A stretch of DNA of 64,000 nucleotides from JAGOGN01 sp036652735. Its GTDB lineage: Bacteria; Bacillota; Clostridia; Lachnospirales; Lachnospiraceae. Each line of letters opens with the position of its first letter. Position 1 is the stretch's first letter. A program made the position numbers and the translations under genes. The DNA is taken from NCBI GenBank assembly GCA_036652735.1, contig JAVVVI010000006.1:5321-69320 (forward strand). Reading direction: 5' to 3'. The notes beneath the pieces were generated by a model. It did not search any database and was not told where the DNA came from. It saw only the letters and a program-made list of their open reading frames with translations. Below, in pieces: positions 51,281 through 60,311 of this stretch.

Positions 51281-51946
51281 TTATATCCTATCTTCGTATA
51301 ATTTATATAAAAATTCAACGACGTCGTCAATTCCCATTGCAGATGTATCCACAAGAACTGCATCTTCTGCTTGTTTTAAAGGTGCGGTCTTTCGAGTCAT
51401 ATCCTGTTCATCCCGTTCTTTAATATCTTTTTTAATCTGCTGAAGATCTGCCGGTTCCCCCTTGTCAAGGAGCTGCTGATATCTTCTTTGTGCTCTGGTA
51501 TCTACGCTAGCTGTGAGATAAATCTTCAACTGGGCTTCCGGCAGAATGCAGGTTCCAATATCTCTGCCGTCCATAATAACATTAGATGACTTTGCAAGGG
51601 TTTGCTGCAGCTGTCTTAAATGTTCCCGCACCTGCTTATATCCACTGGTTGCAGATGCCATCTTTCCAACCGCTTCCCTTCGAATCTTTGTGTTGATATT
51701 TTCATTATTTAGATAAACAATTTGCTCTTCATTTACATAATTTATCGTAATATGAATGTCTTTACAAGCTTTATTGATTTGTTCTTCTTTCATGGGGTCT
51801 ATTTTATGTTCCATGAAATAAACTGCCATTGCCCGATACATTGCTCCGGTATCTACATAAATAAATCCTGTTTTTTCAGCAAGTTTTCTGGCAATTGTGC
51901 TTTTTCCGGCTCCTGCCGGTCCATCAATTGCAATATTATATCCCAT
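51281..51946 (-). CDS. cmk: Cytidylate kinase
   Basis: Phosphorylates CMP/dCMP. About 221 residues from ATG at 51946 (GAGGTG). P-loop IAIDGPAGAGKSTIARKLA, then YVDTGAMYRAM, VIMDGRDIGTCI and the lid (RAQRRYQQLL). Upstream start at 51958 is less likely. Confidence 0.96.
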   Translation of the reverse strand: MGYNIAIDGPAGAGKSTIARKLAEKTGFIYVDTGAMYRAMAVYFMEHKIDPMKEEQINKACKDIHITINYVNEEQIVYLNNENINTKIRREAVGKMASATSGYKQVREHLRQLQQTLAKSSNVIMDGRDIGTCILPEAQLKIYLTASVDTRAQRRYQQLLDKGEPADLQQIKKDIKERDEQDMTRKTAPLKQAEDAVLVDTSAMGIDDVVEFLYKLYEDRI

Positions 51947-51970
51947 TCTACACCTCATTTTATACTGATT

Positions 51971-53197
51971 TTATGTTATGCTTCGTCCTGCAAGTACACC
52001 GGTTGACCATGCTATTTGCAGATTGTAGCCGCCCGTTAGAGCATCTACATCCATAAGTTCTCCTGCAAAATAAAGATTTTTAATCAGCTTTGATTCCATG
52101 GTTGATGGATTGATTTCTTTCACATTTACTCCACCCCTCGTGATAATTGCCTCGTTAAATCCCCTTAATCCAATTAAGGTAAGCGGCATCGCTTTTATAC
52201 ATTTTACAAAAAATTCCCGTTCTACTTTTGAGATCTCATTTACCTTCTTCTCCGGTGAAATTCCGCTTAATTCAATCATAACGGGAATCATCTTTGATGG
52301 AAATAAATCAGTAATGGCATTTTTAAATTGTTTGTTATGGTTTTCTTCAAATTCTCTTAAAATCCGCTTGTCCAATGTTTCCGCAGTAATGGCAGGCTTT
52401 AAATCTATAGTCATATCCAAAGGTCCTTTTTGAATTGCATCATTTACAATTCCACTAGCACTTAATAGTAAGGGACCACTTACTCCATAATGAGTGAACA
52501 GCATCTCTCCAAATTCTCGAAACAGTTCTTTCTTACCATTCTTAATGGTAACTTCAACATTTTTTAAGGATACCCCCTGTAATTCCGGTATATAGGCTTC
52601 TTTCGCAATAAAAGGTACCAGTGAAGGTCGGATTTTTGTGACACTATGCCCCATTTGCTGCGCAAACTCATATCCATCTCCAGTAGACCCTGTTGTCTGA
52701 TAGGAATATCCTCCCGTAGCTACAATTACGGCATCATAAGGCAGGAGTTTTCCTTTTATTACCACTCCTGTTAGAGCACCCGCTTCCGCACAGATGCGTT
52801 CCACCTTTGTATTCAGATATATCTGAACCCCTGCCTGGTGTAATGCCTTCTGTAGTGCAGCAATTACGTCTGACGAGTGGTCTGACACAGGGAACACGCG
52901 GTTTCCCCGTTCTATTTTTGTTGCACATCCCTGTTCGTTAAAAAAATCTATCACGGACCGGTTATCAAATCCATATAAAGCACTGTATAGAAACTTGGGA
53001 TTTTTTACTATGTTTGAAAAAAGAACATCCAAATCTGAGGCATTTGTTAAATTACACCGTCCTTTTCCTGTAATATATATTTTTTTCCCGAGTTTTTCAT
53101 TTTTTTCATATAAATCTACCTGGTGACCGGAGTTTGCTGCCGCTATTGCTGCTGCCATTCCTGCTGCGCCACCACCTATAATCGCTGCTTTACTCAT
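51971..53197 (-). CDS. BaiN/YhiN-like NAD(P)/FAD-dependent oxidoreductase
   Basis: 408 residues of the HI0933 family. N-terminal FAD site GGGAAGMAAAIAAANSGH, TGKGRCNLTNASD, RVFPVSDHSSDVI, second dinucleotide motif IVATGGYSYQTTGSTGDGYEFA, C-terminal GGVNVKEINPSTMESKLIKNLYFAGE. BaiN reduces bile acids in Clostridium scindens, but most members have unknown substrates, and bile-acid activity should not be assumed. Start overlaps the RpiR gene end by 8 nt. Confidence 0.88.
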   Translation of the reverse strand: MSKAAIIGGGAAGMAAAIAAANSGHQVDLYEKNEKLGKKIYITGKGRCNLTNASDLDVLFSNIVKNPKFLYSALYGFDNRSVIDFFNEQGCATKIERGNRVFPVSDHSSDVIAALQKALHQAGVQIYLNTKVERICAEAGALTGVVIKGKLLPYDAVIVATGGYSYQTTGSTGDGYEFAQQMGHSVTKIRPSLVPFIAKEAYIPELQGVSLKNVEVTIKNGKKELFREFGEMLFTHYGVSGPLLLSASGIVNDAIQKGPLDMTIDLKPAITAETLDKRILREFEENHNKQFKNAITDLFPSKMIPVMIELSGISPEKKVNEISKVEREFFVKCIKAMPLTLIGLRGFNEAIITRGGVNVKEINPSTMESKLIKNLYFAGELMDVDALTGGYNLQIAWSTGVLAGRSIT

Positions 53198-54116
53198 TTT
53201 TTTTACCTAAATTGGCATATCTCATCTTCATGGAATCATCAATATAATTAATTTCATCATTTTCATATACCTGGTATTCATCCCAGATTTGTTCCAATGA
53301 ATCTAAGGTTTCAATTACCTCTCCCTGTTTTTTCATACATATTGCAATAATTAACGCATTAATAAGACTAAGTGGTGCCACCAGAGAATCTAAAATAGAT
53401 GCCATGTCGCTTTTCGCTACCAGGTTACAGGAAGAATACAGATTCATTGGTGAATGAATGCTGTCTGTTATCGTAATTACTTTTGCATTCTTATGATTGG
53501 CAAATTCCAATGCCTTAAGTGTTCGCATGGAATATCTTGGAAAACTAATACCTACAATCACATCTGCTGCATTAATTCGAACCATTTGTTCAAATAACTC
53601 ACTTGCACTATTTGTAGTCAGCACTTTTACATCCTGAAACATTAAATTAAAATAAAACCCTAAAAACTCTGCTAAGGGCGCACAGCTTCTAATCCCGACT
53701 ATATAGATTTTTTTTGCCTTTAAAAGGATATCCACGGCCAGTTCAAAAGCCGCCTCATCAATGCCGGCAATGGTTGTCTGAATCCGTTCCATGTCGGACT
53801 GAAGCACAGTTTCTAAAATCTTGGACTGATCCATTCGACCATAAGTTACTTCCATTCGCTGTGCGGAATTTAACTTATTACGTACTAACTCCTCTAATGC
53901 CTTTTGAAATTCCGGATAGCCTTTATATCCTAGGTGGGTCGCAAAACGAACCACCGTTGATTCGCTGATTCCCACTACTTCTCCTAATTTGGCAGCAGTT
54001 AAAAATACTGCTTTATCAAAGTTATCCGTGATGTAAGTTGCAAGTACTTTTTGCCCCTTACTTAAATGACTGTATCGGTCATTGATTCGATTCATTAATT
54101 CATTGGAATTGCTCAT
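53190..54116 (-). CDS. RpiR/MurR family transcriptional regulator
   Basis: About 308 residues from ATG at 54116 (AAGGTG). N-terminal helix-turn-helix (about 30-75, FLTAAKLGEVVGISESTVVRFATHLGYKGYPEFQKAL) and C-terminal SIS sugar-phosphate-binding domain (about 125-260, KIYIVGIRSCAPLAEFL, VIVGISFPRYSMRTL). Such regulators sense phosphosugars. Its gene precedes a BaiN-like enzyme, cmk, ispH and rpsA in one unit, with no sugar genes nearby, so its target is unclear. Confidence 0.9.
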   Translation of the reverse strand: MSNSNELMNRINDRYSHLSKGQKVLATYITDNFDKAVFLTAAKLGEVVGISESTVVRFATHLGYKGYPEFQKALEELVRNKLNSAQRMEVTYGRMDQSKILETVLQSDMERIQTTIAGIDEAAFELAVDILLKAKKIYIVGIRSCAPLAEFLGFYFNLMFQDVKVLTTNSASELFEQMVRINAADVIVGISFPRYSMRTLKALEFANHKNAKVITITDSIHSPMNLYSSCNLVAKSDMASILDSLVAPLSLINALIIAICMKKQGEVIETLDSLEQIWDEYQVYENDEINYIDDSMKMRYANLGKKNE

Positions 54117-54143
54117 ATTTTGCACCTTTTCTTCAGTAAAGCA

Positions 54144-54167
54144 GCGCTAATTGAGGTTCATTAGCGC
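54144..54167 (-). terminator. Hairpin in rpiR leader, possible attenuator
   Basis: GCGCTAAT (54144-54151) pairs with ATTAGCGC (54160-54167), 8-nt loop. It lies between the rpiR promoter and its start codon, with only a broken U-run after it, so it may be a weak terminator of the upstream decarboxylase operon or an attenuator. Confidence 0.4.
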
Positions 54168-54180
54168 CCTTACTTTGTAC

Positions 54181-54211
54181 ATTATATCAAATTCTTATTG
54201 TGTACACAATA
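54181..54211 (-). promoter_or_regulatory. rpiR promoter with a 16-bp perfect palindrome
   Basis: Minus strand TTGTGT (54204-54209), 17-bp spacer, TGATATAAT extended -10 (TATAAT at 54181-54186). The -35 box lies within TATTGTGTACACAATA (54196-54211), a perfect 16-bp palindrome and a good candidate operator. It also sits 5 nt beyond the decarboxylase operon stop codon. Confidence 0.7.
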
Positions 54212-54216
54212 GCCAA

Positions 54217-55626
54217 TTATACCGGATAAGCAATATTCTCCTTATCTGCCACCTTTGGATCAACTAAGTTCTTCTGTGCCTGACGATATTTGAAGAAATC
54301 AAGGGCTACCTGTGGAAATAATGCATAGGTGAGAACATCTTCATCCTGCTCTTTATAGGGTGCTATTTCTTTCTCTAATTTTTCCAGCTCATTTTCAATA
54401 AGATCGGCCGGACGGCAGGTAATTACAGGTTCATCGCCTACTACCTTCTTCACTACTTCCGGATTAAATGGTTTTACAGTTTGTCCATATTCGCCTTTCA
54501 ACACGGCTTTTGTCTCTTTTGTTGCTACTTTATATCGTTCTCCCATAAGAACATTAAAAATCGACTGTGTTCCAACAATTTGACTGGATGGTGTAACAAG
54601 TGGCGGTTCCCCTAAATCTTTTCGAACTTTAGGAATTTCCTGTAATACTTCATCATAACGGTCTTCCGCATTTTGTTCTTTTAACTGTGAAAGCATATTG
54701 GATAACATTCCACCTGGAACCTGATACAGCAAGGTTTTAATATTAACACCCATTACCTTTGGATTCAGTAATCCGGATTTCAATGCATCATCTCTCATTG
54801 GTCTAAAGTAATCTGCTATTTCTGCAAGTAATTTCTGATCCAGTCCGGTATCATAAGGTGTGTTACGGAACGTTTCCACCATAACCTCTGTTGCCGGCTG
54901 ACTGGTTCCAAGTGCAAAAGGCGACATGGCTGTATCAATCACATCACAGCCCGCTTCTACCGCCTTTAAATAGGTCATACTGGCAACTCCACTGGTATAA
55001 TGGGTATGAAGCTGTATTGGAATGGATACATTGTCTTTTAATGCATGAATGAGGGTGTCTGCTTCGTATGGAAGCAATAATCCTGCCATATCTTTAATAC
55101 AAATAGAACTTGCTCCCATGCTCTCAATTCGTTTTGCAATATCCGTCCAATACTCTAAGGTATAGGCATCCCCTAAAGTATAAGACAATGCAACCTGGGC
55201 ATGGGCTTTTTCATGAACCGCTGCTTTTACTGCCGTCTCCAAATTACGAATATCATTTAAGCAGTCAAAAATTCGAATAATATCAATTCCATTGGATATG
55301 GATTTTTGTACAAAATACGTAACCACATCATCTGCATAATGTCGATATCCTAATATATTCTGTCCACGAAACAACATTTGCAGCTTTGTATTTTTAAATC
55401 CATCTCTTAATTTTCTCAAACGGTCCCAAGGATCTTCCTTTAAAAATCGTAAGCTTGCATCAAAGGTTGCACCACCCCAGCATTCCACCGAATGATAGCC
55501 TACCTTGTCCATTTTATCTATAATTGGAAGCATTTGTTCCGTTGTCATACGGGTTGCAATCAAGGATTGGTGTGCATCCCGCAATACTGTTTCAGTAATT
55601 TTAATTGGTTTTTTCTCTACTACCAT
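54217..55626 (-). CDS. oadA: OadA-type carboxyltransferase (oxaloacetate decarboxylase alpha, no biotin domain)
   Basis: 469 residues. Moves the carboxyl group of a 2-oxoacid (oxaloacetate) to biotin. HMGL-like barrel: ITETVLRDAHQSLIATRM (metal-binding Asp), GATFDASLRFL, IDIIRIFDCLND, CIKDMAGLL (catalytic Lys) and LHTHYTSG (metal His). The PYC_OADA domain follows to about 430. The C-terminal biotin domain of fused OadA is missing because the carrier is a separate gene here, as in transcarboxylase 5S. Last gene of the cluster. Confidence 0.92.
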   Translation of the reverse strand: MVVEKKPIKITETVLRDAHQSLIATRMTTEQMLPIIDKMDKVGYHSVECWGGATFDASLRFLKEDPWDRLRKLRDGFKNTKLQMLFRGQNILGYRHYADDVVTYFVQKSISNGIDIIRIFDCLNDIRNLETAVKAAVHEKAHAQVALSYTLGDAYTLEYWTDIAKRIESMGASSICIKDMAGLLLPYEADTLIHALKDNVSIPIQLHTHYTSGVASMTYLKAVEAGCDVIDTAMSPFALGTSQPATEVMVETFRNTPYDTGLDQKLLAEIADYFRPMRDDALKSGLLNPKVMGVNIKTLLYQVPGGMLSNMLSQLKEQNAEDRYDEVLQEIPKVRKDLGEPPLVTPSSQIVGTQSIFNVLMGERYKVATKETKAVLKGEYGQTVKPFNPEVVKKVVGDEPVITCRPADLIENELEKLEKEIAPYKEQDEDVLTYALFPQVALDFFKYRQAQKNLVDPKVADKENIAYPV

Positions 55627-55637
55627 GATTCCTCCTC

Positions 55638-56786
55638 CTAAATTCCAAAGATTGCCATAAATACACCTGCGGCAACTGCCGTTCCAATCACACCTGCAAC
55701 GTTTGGTCCCATTGCGTGCATAATTAAGAAATTGGTTGGATCCTCTTCCGCACCAACCTTGTGTGCCACACGTGCTGACATTGGTACTGCTGATACTCCG
55801 GCTGCTCCAATTAATGGATTTACTTCTCCATGGGTTAATTTACACATAAGCTTTCCAAACAGAACTCCGGCTGCCGTTCCAAAACAAAATGCAAGTAAGC
55901 CCAATGCCACAATCTTTAAGGTTGTTACGTTTAAGAATGCCTCTGCACTTGTTGTGGCACCTACCGAAACACCCAGCAGTATAACTACAATGTACATTAG
56001 AGCATTGGATGCCGTATCGGTAAGCTGACGAACCACACCGCTTTCACGGAATAAGTTACCAAGCATTAACATTCCAATCAGGGGTGCCGTAGATGGAAGA
56101 ATTAAAATAACAACGACCGATACAATGATTGGAAAAAGAATTCGTTCTTTTTTTGAAACCGGTCGTAATTGTTTCATATGGATCGAACGTTCTTTTTTTG
56201 TGGTTAATAATTTCATAATTGGTGGCTGTATAATTGGAACCAAAGCCATATAGGAATAGGCCGCGACGGCTATCGGACCCATTAAATTATTTTGTCCAAG
56301 CTTACTTGCAAGAAACAATGAAGTTGGTCCATCCGCTCCACCAATAATGGCGATTGCTGCGGCTGCTTTGTCTACAAATCCCATTGTAATTGCAAGGAAA
56401 TAAGCTCCAAAGACTCCAAATTGTGCGGCTGCTCCAAGAAGAAAGCTCTTGGGATTTGCAATCAATGGTGAAAAATCAGTCTGTGCACCTACTCCAAGAA
56501 AAATCAAGGAAGGAAGTATGGACCATTTATCCAGTAGATAAAAATAATGCAGTAACCCTCCCACTCCCTGTGAGGATTTTCCGGGATCCATCATAATATC
56601 CGGATACAGGTTAACTAATAACATACCAAAGGCAATTGGTAATAATAGTAAAGGTTCATATTCTTTTTTTATTGCCAGATAGAGAAAAATACATGCGACA
56701 GCCACCATGGCAAAGTTCCCCCATGTTAGATTAAAAAAAGCTGTTTGATGTATCAGATTCCCCATGGTTTCCGCTACATAACTCAT
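55638..56786 (-). CDS. oadB: Na+-translocating decarboxylase subunit beta
   Basis: Integral membrane pump, 382 residues, about ten TM helices. Decarboxylates carboxybiotin and exports Na+. The ion-binding motif IIGGADGPTSLFLASKL holds the key Asp, and the second signature GAAGVSAVPMSARVAHKVG is intact. Belongs to the OadB/MmdB/GcdB family; substrate specificity depends on the carboxyltransferase partners. Confidence 0.94.
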   Translation of the reverse strand: MSYVAETMGNLIHQTAFFNLTWGNFAMVAVACIFLYLAIKKEYEPLLLLPIAFGMLLVNLYPDIMMDPGKSSQGVGGLLHYFYLLDKWSILPSLIFLGVGAQTDFSPLIANPKSFLLGAAAQFGVFGAYFLAITMGFVDKAAAAIAIIGGADGPTSLFLASKLGQNNLMGPIAVAAYSYMALVPIIQPPIMKLLTTKKERSIHMKQLRPVSKKERILFPIIVSVVVILILPSTAPLIGMLMLGNLFRESGVVRQLTDTASNALMYIVVILLGVSVGATTSAEAFLNVTTLKIVALGLLAFCFGTAAGVLFGKLMCKLTHGEVNPLIGAAGVSAVPMSARVAHKVGAEEDPTNFLIMHAMGPNVAGVIGTAVAAGVFMAIFGI

Positions 56787-56797
56787 ATATTTTTCCT

Positions 56798-57163
56798 CTA
56801 ATTCAACGTTGCAATGACTGCGCCGGTTCCAACTTCCTCACCGACAGTTACAAGAATGCTCTCTATAATTCCTGATTTTGAAGAGACAATTGGTGTTTCC
56901 ATTTTCATGATTTCCAAAATAGCAATTGTAGTTCCTGATTCAACCGCATCTCCGGGATGAACCAGAATCTTCAATACCTTGCCGGCTGCACCGGTTTCAA
57001 TTGCTGCACCGTTCCCTGCCGGTTTTGATACCGATTTTTCTACAATCGGTGCCTGCTGAATCTTTTGAGGTACTGGCCTTGCTTCCGCCTGAGATCCATT
57101 TGTTGATTCTTCCACAGTTACATCATAGACTGTTCCATTTACTGTAATGGTATAATTTTTCAT
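56798..57163 (-). CDS. Biotin carboxyl carrier protein
   Basis: About 121 residues from ATG at 57163. N-terminal short domain (NYTITVNGTVYDVTVEE), Pro/Ala-rich linker (about 35-50) and biotinyl domain with EIMKMETPI, whose Lys is biotinylated. Carries CO2 between the carboxyltransferase and OadB. Longer start at 57184 is possible. Sits between the OadG-like and oadB genes. Confidence 0.92.
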   Translation of the reverse strand: MKNYTITVNGTVYDVTVEESTNGSQAEARPVPQKIQQAPIVEKSVSKPAGNGAAIETGAAGKVLKILVHPGDAVESGTTIAILEIMKMETPIVSSKSGIIESILVTVGEEVGTGAVIATLN

Positions 57164-57167
57164 CTTT

Positions 57168-57488
57168 CTATAATCTCCTTTCAATTTCCCTTCTTCTTAT
57201 GCTTTTCACAATAAAATCCGTTGTATTACAACCTTGTTCTGCTGCAATAGCCGCTGCAATTACCGCAATCAATTCCAAAGAATCTGCCTTTTTTTCCTGT
57301 ATAGGGCTTACTTCTATTACCGGTAGTTCCGGCTGAACAGGAGTTATTTTCAGATTCCTTTTTTTCTCTAGATATGGAAAAATTCGGAAACAGGAAATAA
57401 CTCCACTAATAAGAATTAATACGGCAAATACCGTTCCCATTCCCATAATCATATTTAAAAGTGCTGTTTCATATATTGCTACATTCAT
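57168..57488 (-). CDS. OadG-like small membrane subunit
   Basis: 106 residues: one TM helix (about 10-33, LNMIMGMGTVFAVLILISGVI), a cytoplasmic linker and a C-terminal helix (LIAVIAAAIAAEQGC). OadG/MmdE-type gamma or delta subunits assemble the complex in the membrane. Stop lies 4 nt before the carrier start codon. Confidence 0.85.
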   Translation of the reverse strand: MNVAIYETALLNMIMGMGTVFAVLILISGVISCFRIFPYLEKKRNLKITPVQPELPVIEVSPIQEKKADSLELIAVIAAAIAAEQGCNTTDFIVKSIRRREIERRL

Positions 57489-57499
57489 TCCATCACCGC

Positions 57500-58885
57500 C
57501 TAATTTGTAATCTGTGGTTTCTGTTTCACTATGCTGTTTTTTGTATACAATAAATCAAAGGCTGAAATTAAATATCTTCTGGATTCTTCCGGTGCAAGAA
57601 TACGGTCAACATAACCTCTTCCAGCAGCCTTTTGAACCTGATTGTCAAGAGGTGCTCCCAGTATTTTTTCTGCCTTTTGTGACTCCATAGATCCAATCTT
57701 GGAATTTTGCCATGCATACACAAAATCTGCTCCGATAGATTTTGTATTCATTAAGACATAACCACTTCCATAGGCCTGCCTTGGAATTAAAGTTACCTTG
57801 GCTACATCTGCCCGAAGCAGTGCTTTGGCAAACCGTCCCATTTCTTTTGCCAAGGTACGTTCTGCAAGTTCACTTGTCTCAAATCCAACAACATCCGTAA
57901 TACATAAAATAGGAATGGAAAAACGATTACAAAAAGTAACAAAATCGCTGCCTTTGTCTAACCCTCTTGCCGTTAAACGTGCCGGAACTTCTTTTGTCTG
58001 ATTCACTTCATGCAATACGGTTCGATTTCCAATGACTCCTATGCTTAATCCGCCAAGACGAAGAAATCCGGTGAAAAATTCCGGCGCATATGCGGGCTTT
58101 AATTCTAAATAAAAATGGTCATCTGAAAGTTCCTGAAGAAAATAGTTCAGATCAAACGCTTCCGGAACAAAGCCTTCACAGGAACGATTCAAGTCATCCT
58201 GACACTTTGCAAAAGAAGGTTCCCCGAATACCTGAGATGGAATAAAGTCCAGAATTTCCTTGATTTTTTTTGAAATTTGTGAATATTCTCCACAAAAATC
58301 TACAATACCACTATAGATTTCTTGATATTCTCCCTTGGATGGATTCAATTTTTCTTCATAATTATCAGGAATTGTATTAGGTGAATTTAAATAAAGCTTC
58401 CCTTCCTGTTTCATCATAAAGGTGAAATCACTTAAAGAAGGAATCAGTGAAAGTCCACCGCCACAGTTTCCTGCAATAATACAAAAACTTGGAATGAGTC
58501 CACATGCACGGTTTAGTTCATTGAGTATGAAACCAAATCCTTCCAATGCATCGCAGGATTCCTGTAAACGAAAACCTGCACTGTCCAAAATTCCAATTAC
58601 CGGTGCACCTAATTTAATGGCAGACCGATATACCTCAGCAATTTTTTTACAATGCATCTCTCCTAAGGTTCCATTTAAAATTGCGTGATTCTGGCTGTAA
58701 AGAAACACCAGCCGCCCATCCATTTGTCCATAACCGGTGATCACACCATCTGAACATATCTTTTGAGAGGATAGGTTGTAATCTGTATTTCTGGCTGAAA
58801 TTTGTGCACCAATTTCAACAAAGCTATTTGGGTCCAGTAATTCCTGCACACGTTGTAGTGCCATGTTGTTCCCTATATTACCCAT
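57500..58885 (-). CDS. Carboxyltransferase of PccB/MmdA/12S type
   Basis: About 461 residues. ATG at 58885 is chosen (GGAGG upstream) because ATG 58921 would lie at the predicted transcription start. Crotonase-like carboxyltransferase fold in two halves: VITGYGQMDGRLVFLYSQ, LGEMHCKKIAEV, GAPVIGILDSAGFRLQE and IAGNCGGGLSLIPSLSD, then PILCITDVVGFETSE and IPRQAYGSGYVLM. It differs from usual PccB/MmdA (GGSLGE is NGTLGE; SGGARIQEG is SAGFRLQES) and lacks their longer N-terminus. Acyl-CoA substrate uncertain (methylmalonyl, glutaconyl or other). Confidence 0.8.
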   Translation of the reverse strand: MGNIGNNMALQRVQELLDPNSFVEIGAQISARNTDYNLSSQKICSDGVITGYGQMDGRLVFLYSQNHAILNGTLGEMHCKKIAEVYRSAIKLGAPVIGILDSAGFRLQESCDALEGFGFILNELNRACGLIPSFCIIAGNCGGGLSLIPSLSDFTFMMKQEGKLYLNSPNTIPDNYEEKLNPSKGEYQEIYSGIVDFCGEYSQISKKIKEILDFIPSQVFGEPSFAKCQDDLNRSCEGFVPEAFDLNYFLQELSDDHFYLELKPAYAPEFFTGFLRLGGLSIGVIGNRTVLHEVNQTKEVPARLTARGLDKGSDFVTFCNRFSIPILCITDVVGFETSELAERTLAKEMGRFAKALLRADVAKVTLIPRQAYGSGYVLMNTKSIGADFVYAWQNSKIGSMESQKAEKILGAPLDNQVQKAAGRGYVDRILAPEESRRYLISAFDLLYTKNSIVKQKPQITN

Positions 58886-58926
58886 ATTGGAAAAACCTCC
58901 ATTCGTTAAAATTTTATCCATCTTAT

Positions 58927-58955
58927 ATTGTATCGTTCTAAGCGAACTTTTTCAA
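58927..58955 (-). promoter_or_regulatory. Promoter of the decarboxylase operon
   Basis: Minus strand TTGAAA (58950-58955), 17-bp spacer, TACAAT (58927-58932). Transcription would start near 58920, giving a 35-nt leader to the start at 58885. Confidence 0.8.
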
Positions 58956-58990
58956 CCTTTATTTTGATTATTTTTTAACAAACTTTTTAT

Positions 58991-60247
58991 TTATAATAGA
59001 ATTGTAAAAAATTCTTCAAAAAGATAGTGTATACACCATGAAAAATCCAATAAGGGAATTGAATTTTCAGCATATATCACTCGTTCATTTACTTTATCTT
59101 CATCAATATAAACCTGAATGGTTCCCATTTTTTCACCCTTTTTTATAGGTGCTTTCAGATTCTTATTCATTACTTTTATAATTCTTATGGAATTTTCTTC
59201 TTTCAGTAAATACCGTAGTTTTGGAAACTTTACCCGGAATCGAACCCTTTGCTCTCTTTTATTATTGGTCTTTGTCCAGGCTGCATTTGCAACTTTTTGT
59301 GGTTTTAGATCTATTTGATCAAACTTCACTGTTTTAAATTCAAACTGATCACATCCATATTGAAATAATTTCTTGCTGTCGGACCACTTATAGTTCTTAT
59401 TATTTGGCCATCCACAAGCTAAAAGAGCAACAATATAAGTTCTTTCTTTACTCTCAAGTGCACCTACATAACAATAACCGGCTTTACCGGTAAAACCGGT
59501 CTTTCCGGACATAACCCCAGGCATCATAGATAAAAAAGCATTGTGATTGATACAGGAGAAGCTTCTTCCGCCCACAGATTGTTCTCCCGCCTCATTTATG
59601 ACATAATTTTGAAAAGAATATTGCTTCGTTTGTGTTATTTTCAAAAATTCTTTTTTACAAGGTGACTTTAGAATACAATAAGCCATTATTTTTGCTAAAT
59701 CGCCTGCCGTTGTACTGTGTTCTTTTGTACTTACATTTCCCTGCTCATCCTCTATGGTTTTTGTTGCATCTAATCCATTGGGTGTAATAAAGAACGTGTT
59801 TTTACATCCAATTTCCATGGCTTTTTTATTCATGAGTTCTGCAAATTCTTCTACACTTCCACTAATATGTTCTGCAATTGCAACTGCCGTATCATTAAAA
59901 GATTCTAACATCATGGCATAGAGTAAATCCTTCATCTGATAAGATTCTCCTTCCACCATATGAAGCTGAACATCCGGCATGGATTCCGCATAGCTGCTTA
60001 CACTCACGTATTCCATTGGATTGGAACGTTCTAATGCAAGAATACAGGTCATAATCTTTGTGGTACTTGCCATTGGCATTATTTCTTCCGAATTTTTTGA
60101 ATATAATATCCTCATGGACTCTCCATCCATAAGTACAGCCGATTTTGAAAAAAGATCATTCTCCTTTAATTCTGCCGCATAACAATAATCGCCATGGCCA
60201 ATTAAAATTAAAAAAGCAATAAAAATGGACAGTATTTGTTTCCACAT
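58991..60247 (-). CDS. D-alanyl-D-alanine carboxypeptidase
   Basis: 418 residues. Trims terminal D-Ala from wall pentapeptides. Signal peptide about 1-24 (LSIFIAFLILIGHGDYCYAA); PBP5-type S11 domain with SxxK in ASTTKIM, SxN in SFNDT and KTG in SGKTGF; C-terminal beta domain and a final amphipathic or hydrophobic helix (about 400-418) likely to touch the membrane. GAGGAG precedes ATG. A second S11 enzyme (dacF) starts at 63556. Confidence 0.92.
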   Translation of the reverse strand: MWKQILSIFIAFLILIGHGDYCYAAELKENDLFSKSAVLMDGESMRILYSKNSEEIMPMASTTKIMTCILALERSNPMEYVSVSSYAESMPDVQLHMVEGESYQMKDLLYAMMLESFNDTAVAIAEHISGSVEEFAELMNKKAMEIGCKNTFFITPNGLDATKTIEDEQGNVSTKEHSTTAGDLAKIMAYCILKSPCKKEFLKITQTKQYSFQNYVINEAGEQSVGGRSFSCINHNAFLSMMPGVMSGKTGFTGKAGYCYVGALESKERTYIVALLACGWPNNKNYKWSDSKKLFQYGCDQFEFKTVKFDQIDLKPQKVANAAWTKTNNKREQRVRFRVKFPKLRYLLKEENSIRIIKVMNKNLKAPIKKGEKMGTIQVYIDEDKVNERVIYAENSIPLLDFSWCIHYLFEEFFTILL

Positions 60248-60263
60248 ATCGTATTCTCCTCAT

Positions 60264-60297
60264 AAAAAAAGATATCATACCTAAACTGTATGATATC
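60264..60297 (-). terminator. Terminator after the PAP2 gene
   Basis: GATATCATAC (60271-60280) and GTATGATATC (60288-60297) form a perfect 10-bp stem with a 7-nt loop, followed on the minus strand by a run of seven T. Ends the metallophosphoesterase-scpA-scpB-PAP2 unit. Confidence 0.9.
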
Positions 60298-60311
60298 CCC
60301 GCTTATCCACA

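Noticed and set aside
58933..58949. GTTC-N5-GAAC in the decarboxylase promoter as a LexA box
   Set aside because: The Gram-positive LexA site is GAAC-N4-GTTC; orientation and spacing differ.
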